Positions 45,210-56,884 of a DNA stretch of 64,000 bases are shown in pieces (positions within the stretch are counted from its first letter, which is position 1; every line of letters begins with the position of its first letter). The translations under genes and the position numbers were made by a program. The DNA is from Escallonia rubra (taxonomy: Eukaryota; Streptophyta; Magnoliopsida; Escalloniales; Escalloniaceae). The stretch is taken from assembly GCA_033065855.1 (NCBI GenBank), contig JAVXUO010000799.1:1-64000 (forward strand). The letters are read 5' to 3'. Below the pieces are notes generated by a model. That model worked only from the letters and a program-made list of their open reading frames with translations. It was not told the origin of the DNA and did not search any database.

Positions 45210-47100
45210 CTAGGGTTTTCAGTCTTATCCAAGGGTGTTGATCTTGCTTCTGGGCTTAGACTCTTCTGTTAGGTTTGCATGCTTATTGTCTTTGATTATA
45301 TATGTAAAGTAGAAGTTAGAATCTCCAGTGATTTTATCGGCCTTGCTTCAAGCATTGTTGAACTTCATAAATATATGTAATGGTTTACGTTTGTGCTTTT
45401 GTATGATCTATTGACTTGAAAAAGATGGTTGACATGTGCTGAAAGGGTTTATGGGCTTCCTTTAATTTGCAAGTCTCACTTAGGGCATGAAATATGAAAG
45501 AGCTCACCAAATATGCAGAAAGCTAACTCATAGTAACATTCAAGTATAACTGAACAAGTTCTACAGAGGATCGGAGGGATCCACCCTAAATTATTCTAAC
45601 ACCATTTGCCAATTCCTTCCAACTATTTTGTCACACTAATGTTTAGCAAATGGTACCCAAACAACACCGAGATGTTTTAGAACTTTGAAATCAAAGTGTA
45701 ATTATTTTTTTCATTCTAAAAAACAATAATCAATTGCATTTTTGTATTTTTTTTGTTGCAAAGACGCCATATTCTGTCATTTCAAAATCCTAAAATTATG
45801 GTTGAAAAAGTGGTAAACAAATGGGTGTTAGTTGAATTTGATACAGAAATTGGGGTGTTAGTTGAATTTGATAAAGAACTTAGGATCAGATGTATGAACT
45901 TGTCACGGTGAGCAGGGGAATAAATGAAAAACTCAAGCACAAGAGTCTAGCCTCCTCTAGGTACCTTGCTCGTAATGTAACGATGGCACGGATAAAAATA
46001 ATGCTCATCCCAGTTTTTAGATAAACAACATCGATTTTCGGCTCTCCTGTCAATGTATCCCATGATTATGGGCACATGCAATGCTCGTATAATATGATGT
46101 TAAAGATTTATAACATATATGCACATCCTCAATACAATATTTATCTTCATTTTTAGGAGAAAGAACATTGAGTTTTGGCTCTCTAGTCAATGTAACCAAT
46201 GATTATGGGTACATGCGATGCGCGTATAATATGATGTTAACGATTTATAACATACATGCACAACCTCATTACAATATTTATCTCGGTTTTATTTTATTAT
46301 AACACCATCAAATTTATTACCAATTAATCAACGTGAACACAAGGTGCATTTCGAATTTATTACAACACTCGTTCACTTAGCAAAGAATTTTTTTATCATT
46401 AACATCAACTTTTGTTTTTATATGATGACAAATAATAGTGAACACAAGGTGCACTCCAAATCACCAAAATGCACCAATGCATGTCACATGAGGGCATCAA
46501 CCATTGATGAGCCTGCAACCTGCAAAAGTTCCAAACTTGGTTCACGTCATTACTACCTATAAGACCTACTGTATTACTCACAAAGTCGCGGTCGCGGAAA
46601 TGGAAAATCTCCAAATAAGGCCATTATGAATGCCCATGCATGTCACACTTGTTGTGCAGGAAGCTATCAATATGATGGAAACACCGTACCGAACAGATTA
46701 TTGGGGTTCAGCTCATTTACTCCAGAATTAATACAATAGTTTCTACTTTAGAGGGTCGACCTAGGGTTTAGTAAGTACCATTAAGTATTTAAAGGATTCA
46801 CCTTAAATACCTTAGAAACAAGTAGGTTCACACTAAGTTGACGTGCGAACGATATAAGTCTCTTTAAAACGGCTCGTGCCCAAACGAAATTTAAGAACCT
46901 TGATGGACCGGATGCAAATACACCTAAATTTGAAAGAATAATAGTGAACACCTATTTTTTTTCCTCAACCTGTTAGACCGGTGTTCTCAAGCACTCAATT
47001 GCTAAATTAATAACCTTCCAAAAGTAATTTATCACCCAATAAGGTATCAGCTAATAAGATTTATGGACAAATAAAAAATTTGCATGTAAACGGTCTCGCA
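45210..47100. repeat. 3' flank of the zinc-finger gene and upstream block of F-box copy 4
   Basis: AT-rich DNA. From about 45690 it is collinear with 51405-53220 before copy 5. It holds a local duplication in which ATAATATGATGTTAA..ATTTATAACATA occurs twice (46090 and 46227). No other gene seen. Confidence 0.55.
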
Positions 47101-47257
47101 ATCTGCTAATAAGATTTATGGCAATAGCAGCAGACTACTTAATCTTCTATCAAACGATCATCCCAAGCACCGTCCCAAAATCTTCTTTCCCTTGTCACTC
47201 TATTTCCTCGAAGGTGTTGGCGTTGGCGTGTTGACGTTGGCGGCGGTCTCTTTCCCA

Positions 47258-48358
47258 ATGGAGAACTGGTCTGAACTTCTACATGATCTCTTGATCGAGA
47301 TCGCCAAACAAATTACATCTATCGAAGATTTTGTGTCGTTTGGCGCAGTTTGCAGCTCATGGTACGCGGCTGCAACCAGGGAGAATTTCACCCGATCTAC
47401 TCAAATGCCTTGGCTTATGCTTGCCGAAGTAGAGCAGCAAAACGAATCGGAAAGGTGGCGAAAATTCTTCAGCCTATCAAGCGGCAGGATATTCAAAGTT
47501 ATCTTACCGGAAGCCAGCGAAATCCGGTGCGTGTCTTCCCTGGGATGGCTCCTCACACTAGGAGAGCTGAAGGCAAATCTGCTGCATCCGCTTTCACGAC
47601 TTCAAATCCAGCTACCAGATCTCAACACCTTTCAAGATTACGACGAACATGAGAACTACCTCCTGGATTATGTTCATAGGATGGTGTTATCAGCAAGCCC
47701 TGCGGCAACACGTGATTACTTGGTTATGGTTACCCATGGATTCGCTGCAAGCTTAGGGTTTTGGAGGCCAGGTGATGCGTCATGGACCGCAGTAGATCGA
47801 TGGGAGTTGTATATCTATGATATCAGTTACTACAAGGACAAGTTGTACGCTGTGGACGTTCATGGCAGCGTCATCGTATGTGACGTTAATGGCCCCAATC
47901 CAACCCAGGTAAACTTAGTTTCATCACCGCCTGATGGATTCCTTCCTTTACGGAATGTACAGCTTTATTTGCTAGGATGGTTAAACAACACACTTCTTGT
48001 TGTCTCGCGAAAAGGGGTTCAGTTGACTGATGCAGGAACCTATGGCACAACTACTTTCCGAGTTTTTCAACTGGATTTAAGCGACAAGAAGTGGTCTGAG
48101 ATCAATAATTTGGGGAACCGAGCCTTGTTCTTGGGGTTCAATTCATCGTTTTCTATGGAGGCTTCCGATACGAATAGATGCAAGGCTAATTGCATATATT
48201 TCACCGATGATTGTGTTGAGAGCTATCGTTCGTTTCCTGGCGGCGGCGGCAGGGATATGGGAGTTTTTAATTTATCGGATGGAAGCATTGAGCCCCATTT
48301 CGATGGAAGATCTTTAAGTCTTGTTACTCCACCTACATGGGTCCAACCAAGCTTTTGA
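47258..48358 (+). CDS. F-box/DUF295 protein, array copy 4
   Basis: Single exon, 366 codons, starting MENWSELLHDLLIEIAKQI. F-box residues FVSFGAVCSSWYAAA and the DUF295 blocks GFWRPGDASWTAVD, DKLYAVDVHGSVIVCDV and CIYFTDDCV are intact, ending TWVQPSF. Groups with copies 3 and 5. The promoter has CTACTTAATCTTC at the position of the TATA box of copies 1 and 2. Predicted SCF substrate adaptor; substrate unknown. Confidence 0.9.
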   Translation: MENWSELLHDLLIEIAKQITSIEDFVSFGAVCSSWYAAATRENFTRSTQMPWLMLAEVEQQNESERWRKFFSLSSGRIFKVILPEASEIRCVSSLGWLLTLGELKANLLHPLSRLQIQLPDLNTFQDYDEHENYLLDYVHRMVLSASPAATRDYLVMVTHGFAASLGFWRPGDASWTAVDRWELYIYDISYYKDKLYAVDVHGSVIVCDVNGPNPTQVNLVSSPPDGFLPLRNVQLYLLGWLNNTLLVVSRKGVQLTDAGTYGTTTFRVFQLDLSDKKWSEINNLGNRALFLGFNSSFSMEASDTNRCKANCIYFTDDCVESYRSFPGGGGRDMGVFNLSDGSIEPHFDGRSLSLVTPPTWVQPSF

Positions 48359-51357
48359 ACACACCTCAAAGGTCGGGCAGCGATGGACATTACCTAGCGT
48401 CATAGAAATTAGCTGGTAGTGTTTTGCATACACTAATTAGAGACTTTAATTAACCTTAATTTCTGCTATTTGAGAGTTGCCTGAGCAAGATCCAACGGTT
48501 CACGTAATAGGTGTCCACCAATGGCTAGCGTGCAAGGTTCTTACCTTTATGTCAAAGAAATATATTCGTTGCGATCATATATTGTCTAATATATTTTAGA
48601 ATTATATAAGCAGCGCATATTAGCGTGGCCAAGGTTTCCTAGTATATTGTTCTTACTTTTGTGTTGTTGTTTATGACTGAAAGCTTCATGTTGGAATGAC
48701 GGGGTCAGCACATGTTACGTATCAACGAGTTGCCATGGGTTTTATGTTGTATTTGTTGCGCTCTTTGCACCTCGTCACTGGAGTGTCAATTAGCTCTATG
48801 GAACTACAGCCCGGTTTCTTACGTATCAACGAGTTGCCATGGGTTTTATGTTGTATTTATATGCATAGTTACTTTTAAGTCACAGGTTCAATCCTTCGTA
48901 TTCACTACTTAACAAAGCCACATGTTGTAGACACGAACTTAATAGTTCAATCCTTCGTATTAGCGTGTGGTTCAATAAGAAGTAAGAGTACATTAAATTA
49001 TGAGTAAGTTAATTAGTTTTGAAAGGCCCTAAAGCTATTGAACAAAAGAACCCGAAATTCTTTCTCAACTTCTCATTATCATTTAATGGACATTTTAGAC
49101 CAAACCTCGACTTTTATTTCGGACATGTATTTGCCGAATACTTGAATCGGTCATGACACATTCTTGCCCTTGCATTTCGCCTTAAGTACTATCAACTATT
49201 AGAAGGTTAACTGAATATCTGTTTGTTCAAATGTGTATTACTGAAGATGAGAGGCTTTTGAATGTTGTAACACTCTTACTAATAAAGAATTAAAGTCCAA
49301 GTGTGTTTCAATTTGTAAGGATTTGGCACAATGATGTCGACGATACAAAGTTAGGAGGTGAAACTAAGGCCCCGTTTGACGGAGTTTTTTTTTTCAATTT
49401 TGAAAACTGGAAAAAAAAATCGCGTTTGGTAACCATTTTTTTTTTCCTCAGTTTAAAAAATCAGTTTTAAAACTGAAGAAAAAAAAAACTCCAAAAATGA
49501 GTTTTTTTTTTCTGCTTTGGTTTTTTTTTTTTTTGAGACCACTACCGGCCGACAGCCACCTCCGGCGACCACTGCCGGCGACTACCGGCGGCAACCTCCG
49601 GTGACTGCCGACGACCACCAGCGACAACCACCGTCGGTCACCACCACGTCCTACCACCGCCACCGCAAACCACCACAAAAAAAAGCATCCAAAATAAAAA
49701 CAAGGTTATCAAATACCCACTTGTTTTTGTAAAAAATAAAAAGTTAAGCTGCTCTTTAATTTTTTTTTTCCAAAAACTGAAAACAAATTTTTTTTTGTCA
49801 AACAGATCCTCTGTAACTTAGGGCTTTGAAAAGAGGTGAAGAAGTTAGAAAACTATGGTGGCGGCATAGGTTTACGTCGAGGCAGAAAAAGGAGGTGGTG
49901 GTGGTGGTTGTGAGGGTGATCATGACAAGGCTGCAAGGCCCAAAAAATAAAATATGCCGTGAGCATTGAAGAATAAACTACTAGAAAGTAGCAGAAGAGA
50001 GTCAAGAGACGACTAGGAGTAGCTGAAGAAACATCAGGAAAATGCCACTTTCGTGAATGGTGTATATTTTCTGGACTAGGATCCCCTCTCGTACACATCA
50101 TCTTTGCTTTAATTGAAAAATGTCACTAAATGCAGGTTACGGCCAAACGATTGTCACCATAAATTTTAGCCAAGGACTAATTAGGGACACATCGAAGTTT
50201 GGGTTATGGCACATTTTAGAGAAACATGTGGTGGTGATTTTCACATGTGGAGAATCGTAATAAAGGTGGACGGCAATTACCGTGGTTGGGTTTGGTGGTG
50301 CCCATGGGATGATTTTGAACTTTGAAAGATCGAGGTGCTGAAGTCGAGTATATAATGTATATTTAGGGCAAAAATTTCAAAATGTTTATTATGAGATGGA
50401 TAAATTTTGCTAAAATGATGACCTTTTTTGCACTATGCACTCATTCTTCAACAAATGCAGATAAAGTCAAAGCATGACCACGATAAAAGAAAGAAAATAA
50501 AATGTTGTTTCTAACTAACTGATTGTGGCACATCACATTCGAGCATTGCATTTATTTCACTTTTAATTTATTTGCAAAGATCCAAAAGCAGACATTACAA
50601 GTGACAAGAAGTAGGCTGTTGTTTATTTTTTCCTTGATTTTGGAGCAAATTAGTAAATATTAAGAAAAGCTTTACTATAATGTTCTTAGAAATTCCAGTG
50701 ATGAGGTGCCAAGAGTGCAACAAATAATATCAGATGATGTTGTTTGATACTGATATTGTATCAGACTTGTCAAAGAGCGCAATAAATAATAGGAGACAAT
50801 GTCACATTCGATACTTATGCAGTGTCAAACTTGCTCTTTTCATATGATCGTCTTATCACGTGCTTAATAATAAAATAGTTGTCCTCGATTTAAATATTAG
50901 AGGAAGACCTTTATGTAGAATGGCACCGAGGGTCCTTACTGTTTCAATTCACCATGGCTTTAACTACCGGTGAACTAATGCTAATCGATATTTCAAGAAG
51001 TTTTACTGTAATTTTTCAGAAATAACTAAAGTATTACAATCATGGAAAAATATAATAAACTGTATGTAGAGTTTGTTACTTACATAAAAATAATTTTAAA
51101 AAAAATTATCAATGTTCATTTAACCGGAATTGGCGTCTTCGCTGGTGAAACATAGTATTTACGGTGCTTTTGGAGGTGGGCTAAACACAAGCAGTGTTTG
51201 AGAAAATGATCAGTTTTAAAGAATTGAATTTCTTTATGAAAAATTTTGGCCTTACTTGGATCGTAAGAATCTTTCCAAACCCGTATATAGTGACAATTAA
51301 TAGTCGTCAAATAATTATTGTGACTTTTCTGCTAACACTCAGCTTAGCAATAATTTT
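48359..51357. repeat. Array spacer, unit 4
   Basis: 3' block shared with the other units, including the inverted TTGCGCTCTTTGCACCTCG fragment near 48756 and CTATGGTGGCGGCATAGGT near 49854. It carries the MITE at 49368-49810. No gene seen. Confidence 0.65.
49368..49810. mobile_element. MITE specific to unit 4
   Basis: Interrupts GAAACTAA...CTGTAACTTAGGG, which is continuous in unit 1 (about 26571) and near 42240. Ends GGCCCCGTTTGAC and (reverse complement) AGGATCTGTTTGAC are inverted. The interior has poly-A/T near both ends and CCACCACCGGCGAC-like repeats in the middle. A similar sequence lies at 55750-56095. The exact target duplication is unclear. Confidence 0.6.
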
Positions 51358-51409
51358 TTTAGCGTTACTAAATAAATGTCACTAAAAACATTTATTTAGT
51401 AACGCTAAA
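51358..51409. repeat. Perfect 21-bp inverted repeat at a deletion junction
   Basis: Arms 51358-51378 and 51389-51409 are exact reverse complements around a 10-nt loop; the core is AGCGTTACTAAATAAATG. It marks the point where spacer 4 loses the segment that elsewhere holds the zinc-finger gene. Confidence 0.9.
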
Positions 51410-53300
51410 GTGTAATTGTTTTTGTCATTCTAAAAAACAATAATCAATTGCTTTTTTAAATTTTTTTTTTTTTTGCAAAGACACCATTTTCAGTCATTTC
51501 AAAATCTTAAAATTATGTTTGAAAAAGTGGTAAACAAATGGGTGTTAGTTGAATTTAATAAGAAACTTCAACCCTAGATCAGAGATGTATGAACTTGTCA
51601 TGGTGAGCAGGGGAGTAAATGAAAAACTCAAGCACAAGAGTGTAGCGTCCTCTGGGCACCTTTCTCGTAATGTAACGGTGGCACGGATAAAAATAATGCT
51701 CATCTCATTTTTAGGATAAACAACATTGATTTTTGGCTCTCCTGTCAATGTAACCCATGATTATGGGCACATGAGATGCTCGTATAATATGATGTTAACT
51801 ATTTTTAACATACATGCACAACCTCAATACAATATTTATCTCGCTTTTATTTAATTATAACACCATCAAATTTATTACCAATTGAAATTGATCAATGTGA
51901 ACACAAGGTGCATTTCGAATTTATTACAACACTTGGTCACTTAGCAAAGATTTTTTTATCATTCAACAGCAACTTTTTTTAATATATGATGACCACATAG
52001 TGAACACAAGGTGCAGCCCACATAACCAAAATGCACCGATGCATGTCACATGAAGTTTATACTCTTTTAAGGATTGAAAATTGAGGGCTTCAACCATTGA
52101 TGAGCCTGCTGCCTGCAAAAAGTTCCAAACTTGGTTCACCTCATTACTACCTATAAGACCTACTGTACAACTCACAAAGTCGTCGCATAAATGGAAAATC
52201 TCCAAATAAGGCCATTATGAATGCCCAGGCCAAACTTGTAGTGCAAGAAGCTATCAATATGATGGAAACACGAAACAGAATATTGGTTCAGGTCATTTAC
52301 TCTAGAATTAATACAATAGTTTCTACTTTAGAGGGTCGGCCCAGGGTTTTAGTATATCAGAACCTTGAGTGTATTTTTCTCATCGAGGAATCGCAGACCG
52401 TCTCTGCTTCATAAATATTGTCAGGGCCTTTTCTCCTTAGTTGTTGACAGCTGTCCTCCGAGCAATACTACTATTAAAAGAAGGTGACGCTAATTTTATG
52501 CACTTTTTATTTTATTAAGTTCACCTGTATATTTGTAGCTACAAGAGCAATTTTTCAGAAAGAAAAAAAAATTTGAGTAGAGTAAGAGTGGACTAACCGT
52601 TATTGCTCGCATCTCATTAGATGACATATGAGTAAGTATTCGATAAACAAAACACATTAATATAGAGAGTAACATTTAAACTGTTGGGGGTGGGGGGGAC
52701 TAAGAAGAAATATAAAACATGCTAGTGCGGTCAAGTAAATTAAAATAAATAATAATTACATAAAATGACAAGAACAACTACCTCCATTAGTTGTGAGTAA
52801 AAAAATATTCATTTATAGCAATGCTCTTTTACAATGCGACATTGTCCTTACTATAGGAAGCACCATTAAGTGTTTAAAGAATTCACCTTGGACACCTTAG
52901 GAACAATTATGTTCACACTGATCGAGCCGTCTCTTTGAAACGGCTCGTACCCAAGTGAAATTTAGGAACCTTGAAGGGATGGATGCAAATACACCTAAAT
53001 TGGAGGCATTAGATGCAATAAATCCTAAAAAATATTCTCTTTGTGAAAGAATAATAGTGAACACCTATTTTTTTCCCTCAACCTGTTAGACCGGTGTTCT
53101 GGAGCACTCCTTTAAGATTTTGCAATTGCTAAATTAATAACCTTCCAAAAGTAATTTATCACCCAATAAGGTATCTGATAATAAGATTTATGGACAAATA
53201 AACAATTTGCATGTAAACGGTCTCGCAATTTGCATGGTAAGTACGAATTAAGGGTGGAATAGAAAAATAAAATCATTCCTGTTGCCTTCCCTAAGAGACA
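51410..53300. repeat. Upstream block of F-box copy 5
   Basis: Collinear with the DNA before copies 3 and 4. Contains a GGGGGTGGGGGGG run near 52685. No gene recognised. Confidence 0.6.
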
Positions 53301-53428
53301 ACAGCAGCAGACTACTTAATCTTCTATCAAATCAGTTCTGTTCCCTTCCCAAGCACCGTCCCAAAATCTTCTTTCCCTTGTCACTCTATTTCCTCCGAGG
53401 CGTTGCGTTGGCGGCGGTCTCTTTTCCA

Positions 53429-54525
53429 ATGGAGAACTGGTCTGAACTTCTACATGATCTCTTGGTCGAGATTGCCAAACAAATTGCATCTATCGAAGAT
53501 TTTGTGTCGTTTGGTGCAGTTTCCAGCTCATGGTACGCGGCTGCAACCAGGGACAATTTCACCCGATCTACTCAAATCCCCTGGCTTATGCTTGCCGAAG
53601 TAGAGCATCAAAACGAATCGGAACGGTGGCGACAATTTTTCAGCCTATCAAGCGGCAGGATATTCAAAGTCATCTTCCCGGAAGCCAGCGAAATCCGGTG
53701 TCTTCCCTGGGATGGCTCCTCACACTAGGAGAGCTGAAGGCAAACCTGCTGCATCCGCTTTCACGACTTCAAATCCAGCTACCAGATCTCAACACCTTTC
53801 AAGATTACGACAAACATGAGAACTACCTCCTGGATTATGTTCATAGGATGGTGTTGTCAGCAAGCCCTGCAGCAAGACGTGATTACTTGGTCATGGTTAC
53901 CCATGGATTCGCTGCGAGCTTAGGGTTTTGGAGGCCAGGTGATGCGTCATGGACCGCCGTAGATCGATGGGAGTGGTATATCTATGATATCAGTTACTAC
54001 GAGGACAAGTTGTACGCTGTGGACGTTCATGGCAGCATCATCGTGTGTGAAGTGAATGGCCCTAATCCAACCCAGATAAACTTAGTTTCATCGCCACCTG
54101 ATGGACTCCTTCCTCTACGGAATGAACAGCTTTATTTGCTAGGATGGTTAAACAACACACTGCTTGTTGTCTCGCGAAAAGGGGTTCAGTTGACTGATGC
54201 AGGAAACTATGGCACAACTACTTTCCAAGTTTTTCAACTGGATTTACGCGATAAGAAGTGGTCTGAGATCAATAATTTGGGGAACCGAGCCTTGTTCTTG
54301 GGGTTCAATTCATCGTTTTCTATGGAGGCTTCCGATACGAATAGATGCAAGGCTAATTGCATATATTTCACCGATGATTGTGTTGATAGCTATCGTTCGT
54401 TTCCTGGCGGCGGCGGCAGGGATATGGGAGTTTTTAATTTATTGGATGGAAGCATTGAGCCCCATTTCGATGGAAGATCTTTAAGTCTTGTTACTCCACC
54501 TACATGGATCGAACCAAGCTTTTGA
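53429..54525 (+). pseudogene. F-box/DUF295 copy 5, frameshifted
   Basis: Same start (MENWSELLHDLLVEIAKQI) and same end region as the other copies, but 1097 bp long instead of 1101. The loss is at about 53697-53700: the intact copies 3 and 4 read CCGGTGCGTGTCTTCC and this copy reads CCGGTGTCTTCC. The frame then runs into a stop at 53728, giving about 99 residues: the F-box without the propeller. The remaining frame to 54525 has no further stop, so the lesion is recent. A truncated F-box-only product is possible but unproven. Confidence 0.88.
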
Positions 54526-55530
54526 ACACACCTCTGAGGTCGGGCCGGGATGGACATTACCTAGCATCATAGAAATTAGCTGGTAGTGTTTTGCCTACAC
54601 CGATTAGAGACTTTAATTAACCTTAATTTCTGCTATTTGAGAGTCGCGTGAGCAAGATCCAACGGTTCACGTAATAGGTGTCCACCAATGGCTATCGTGC
54701 AAGGTTCTTACCTTTATGTCAAAGAAATATATTCGTTGCGATCGTTGTCTAATATATTTTAGAATTATATAAGCAGCTCATATTAGCGTGGCCAAGGTTT
54801 CCTAGTATATTATTCTTACTTTTGTGTTGTTGTTTGTGACTCAATGCTTCATGTTGGAATGACGGGTCAGCACATGTTACGTATCAACGAGTTGCCATGG
54901 GTTTTATGTTGTATTTGTTGCGCTCTTTGCACCTCGACGCTCCAGTGACGAGGTGTAAAGAGCGCAACAAATAATATCATATGATGTTGTTTGATACTGA
55001 TATATATTTATTGTATTAGACTTGTCAAAGAGTACGTGCAACAAATAATAGCAGACGATGTCACAATATTTGATACTTATGCAATATCAGACTTGCCCTT
55101 TTCGTATGGTCACCTTATCACATGTTTGAAAATAAAATAGCTGTCCTCGAGTGAAAGATTAGATAGAGACTTTTATGCAAAATGGCACCAAGAGTCCTAA
55201 TTGTTTCACCATGGCTTTAAATAGCTACCGGTGAACTTATGCTAAACGAGGTTTCAGAAAGTTTTACGATAGTTTTCTAGAAATAACTAAAGTATTACAA
55301 CCACCACGAAATATAATAAGTTGTACATTTTTTGAGTTTGTCTCTTGACTGAAAAATACTATGTTAATACTTTAACAATAATATTGCATAATATGGTGCA
55401 TAAACAGAACAATTATTTGATTTGCCTAATTTATTGTACAAAATAATATTTGTTGCTTAAAGAGTCTAAATGATATGGTTGGTTGTGTGCCATATATTAT
55501 ATAATGGAAAAGAAAAGGTAGTATTGCTTT
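54526..55530. repeat. Array spacer, unit 5 (right end of the array)
   Basis: Shortened spacer in which the 5' part joins the 3' part through an inverted fragment, forming the hairpin at 54913-54972. Array homology fades by about 55530, where CATGGGCGGATCCAGAAAGT, a hAT-like terminus, begins. Confidence 0.65.
54913..54972. repeat. 24-bp inverted repeat, 12-nt loop
   Basis: Arms 54913-54936 and 54949-54972 are complementary with one G-U-type mismatch. Core TTGCGCTCTTTGCACCTCG pairs with CGAGGTGTAAAGAGCGCAA. Confidence 0.9.
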
Positions 55531-56884
55531 CATGGGCGGATCCAGAAAGTCTAATTGGGAGGACGCGCGCGGGGGAGGGGGGGGGGGTGAGGAATTAAAA
55601 AGACATAAAATTAGAAGTAGCTCTAAAACATAAAAAATAAAAGATACTAAAATTAGAAGTAGCTCTATACATCAATGGTTAAAGTAAAACTTGGCGTTCT
55701 TTATGGTCACTAAAATCATCAATAATCGAGTCTATAGTAAACGTTTCCAAATATCTTTCTTCAGTTTTGAAAATCGATTTTTAAAACATGACCGTTTTTG
55801 ACAACCCTATTTTGAAGTTTTAGGTTTTCAGTTTTTATTTTTGTTTTTAGACCACCACCCGCCGCCGAGCCTGCCAGCCATCGCCGCCAGCCCACCACCA
55901 CCACCACGGCCGGCCGCCGTCACCGCCACCACCACCAAAGAAAAAACTCAAAATAAAAACTGGGTAATCAAACATCCAAAAGAAAAAACTCAAAATAAAA
56001 ACTGGGAAATCAAATAAAAAAATAAAAACTAAACTGGTTTTGGTTTTTTGAAAATAGAAACCAAAACTGTAAGTGATTTCAAACGCTACCTTAGTATGTA
56101 AGAACCTTGAGTGTCACTACAAGAAATAAGGCAAAGTAGAAGAAGAAGTCAGGAGGAAAGAGAACTCAAATTTTAGAAGGCTTTTATGCTTGCCCAAAAA
56201 ATTTCGTTGTTTTGTTACAAATGAGGCTTTTGATGCCTGGATCTCATTAAATGAGGGATATATTCTCCCGTTTCTAAAGCCGGAGAAATCACGAAAACTT
56301 GGTTTTTTTAAATTGACTCAAATTTGCAAACTCTTACCATATTTATGAAAAAACAAAAATTTATGAACCAATCCAAAAAATTGTGGGCCAAAAAAACTGA
56401 AAACTATATGGATTTCAAACGTATCCCAAGTCTTGATTTGTTTGAAGTGTTGAGTTGTCCCTCCCATTCTTGTGATTCTTTTATCTTTCCTTCAAAATCA
56501 TCTTGTAGCTGTTGAAAACTGTATGCTTGATATAACCAACTTAGGTTGTCTTTTGTTTCTCCTCTATCGAGATATGTAAGGTTCCGCATGCTACAAATTA
56601 ACTGCTATTAACAATCACCTGTCACATATAACCATCATCATACTAACTCTAATCAATCAAATTCTGTGTGTGACTTATATCAAAAGTCTTTAACTCGTGC
56701 ACGTCTCCGGCTCACATCGGTCACACTAAAAATTTGTACTTTACATGCCAACACCATCATTGAGCCAAAATGCATGTACTAATTGCATTAGATAAGTTTG
56801 AAAAGTCATCCTTGAAACATCTACTGCCACAACGATAATCAGAACTCGTCATAAAACTGCTTTAGAAGGAACCCTCATAACAAG
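55531..56884. other. Transposon-derived intergenic DNA
   Basis: Holds a hAT-like terminus at 55531, a G-run, a block at 55750-56095 related to the MITE at 49368 (CCACCACC repeats between A/T-rich ends), and CACTACAAGAAA at 56115, the usual terminal sequence of CACTA elements, without a partner end in the window. No gene recognised. Confidence 0.45.

Noticed and set aside
48880-48900. tRNA B-box-like GGTTCAATCC repeated in the spacers
   Set aside because: No A box or cloverleaf around it; not a tRNA gene.
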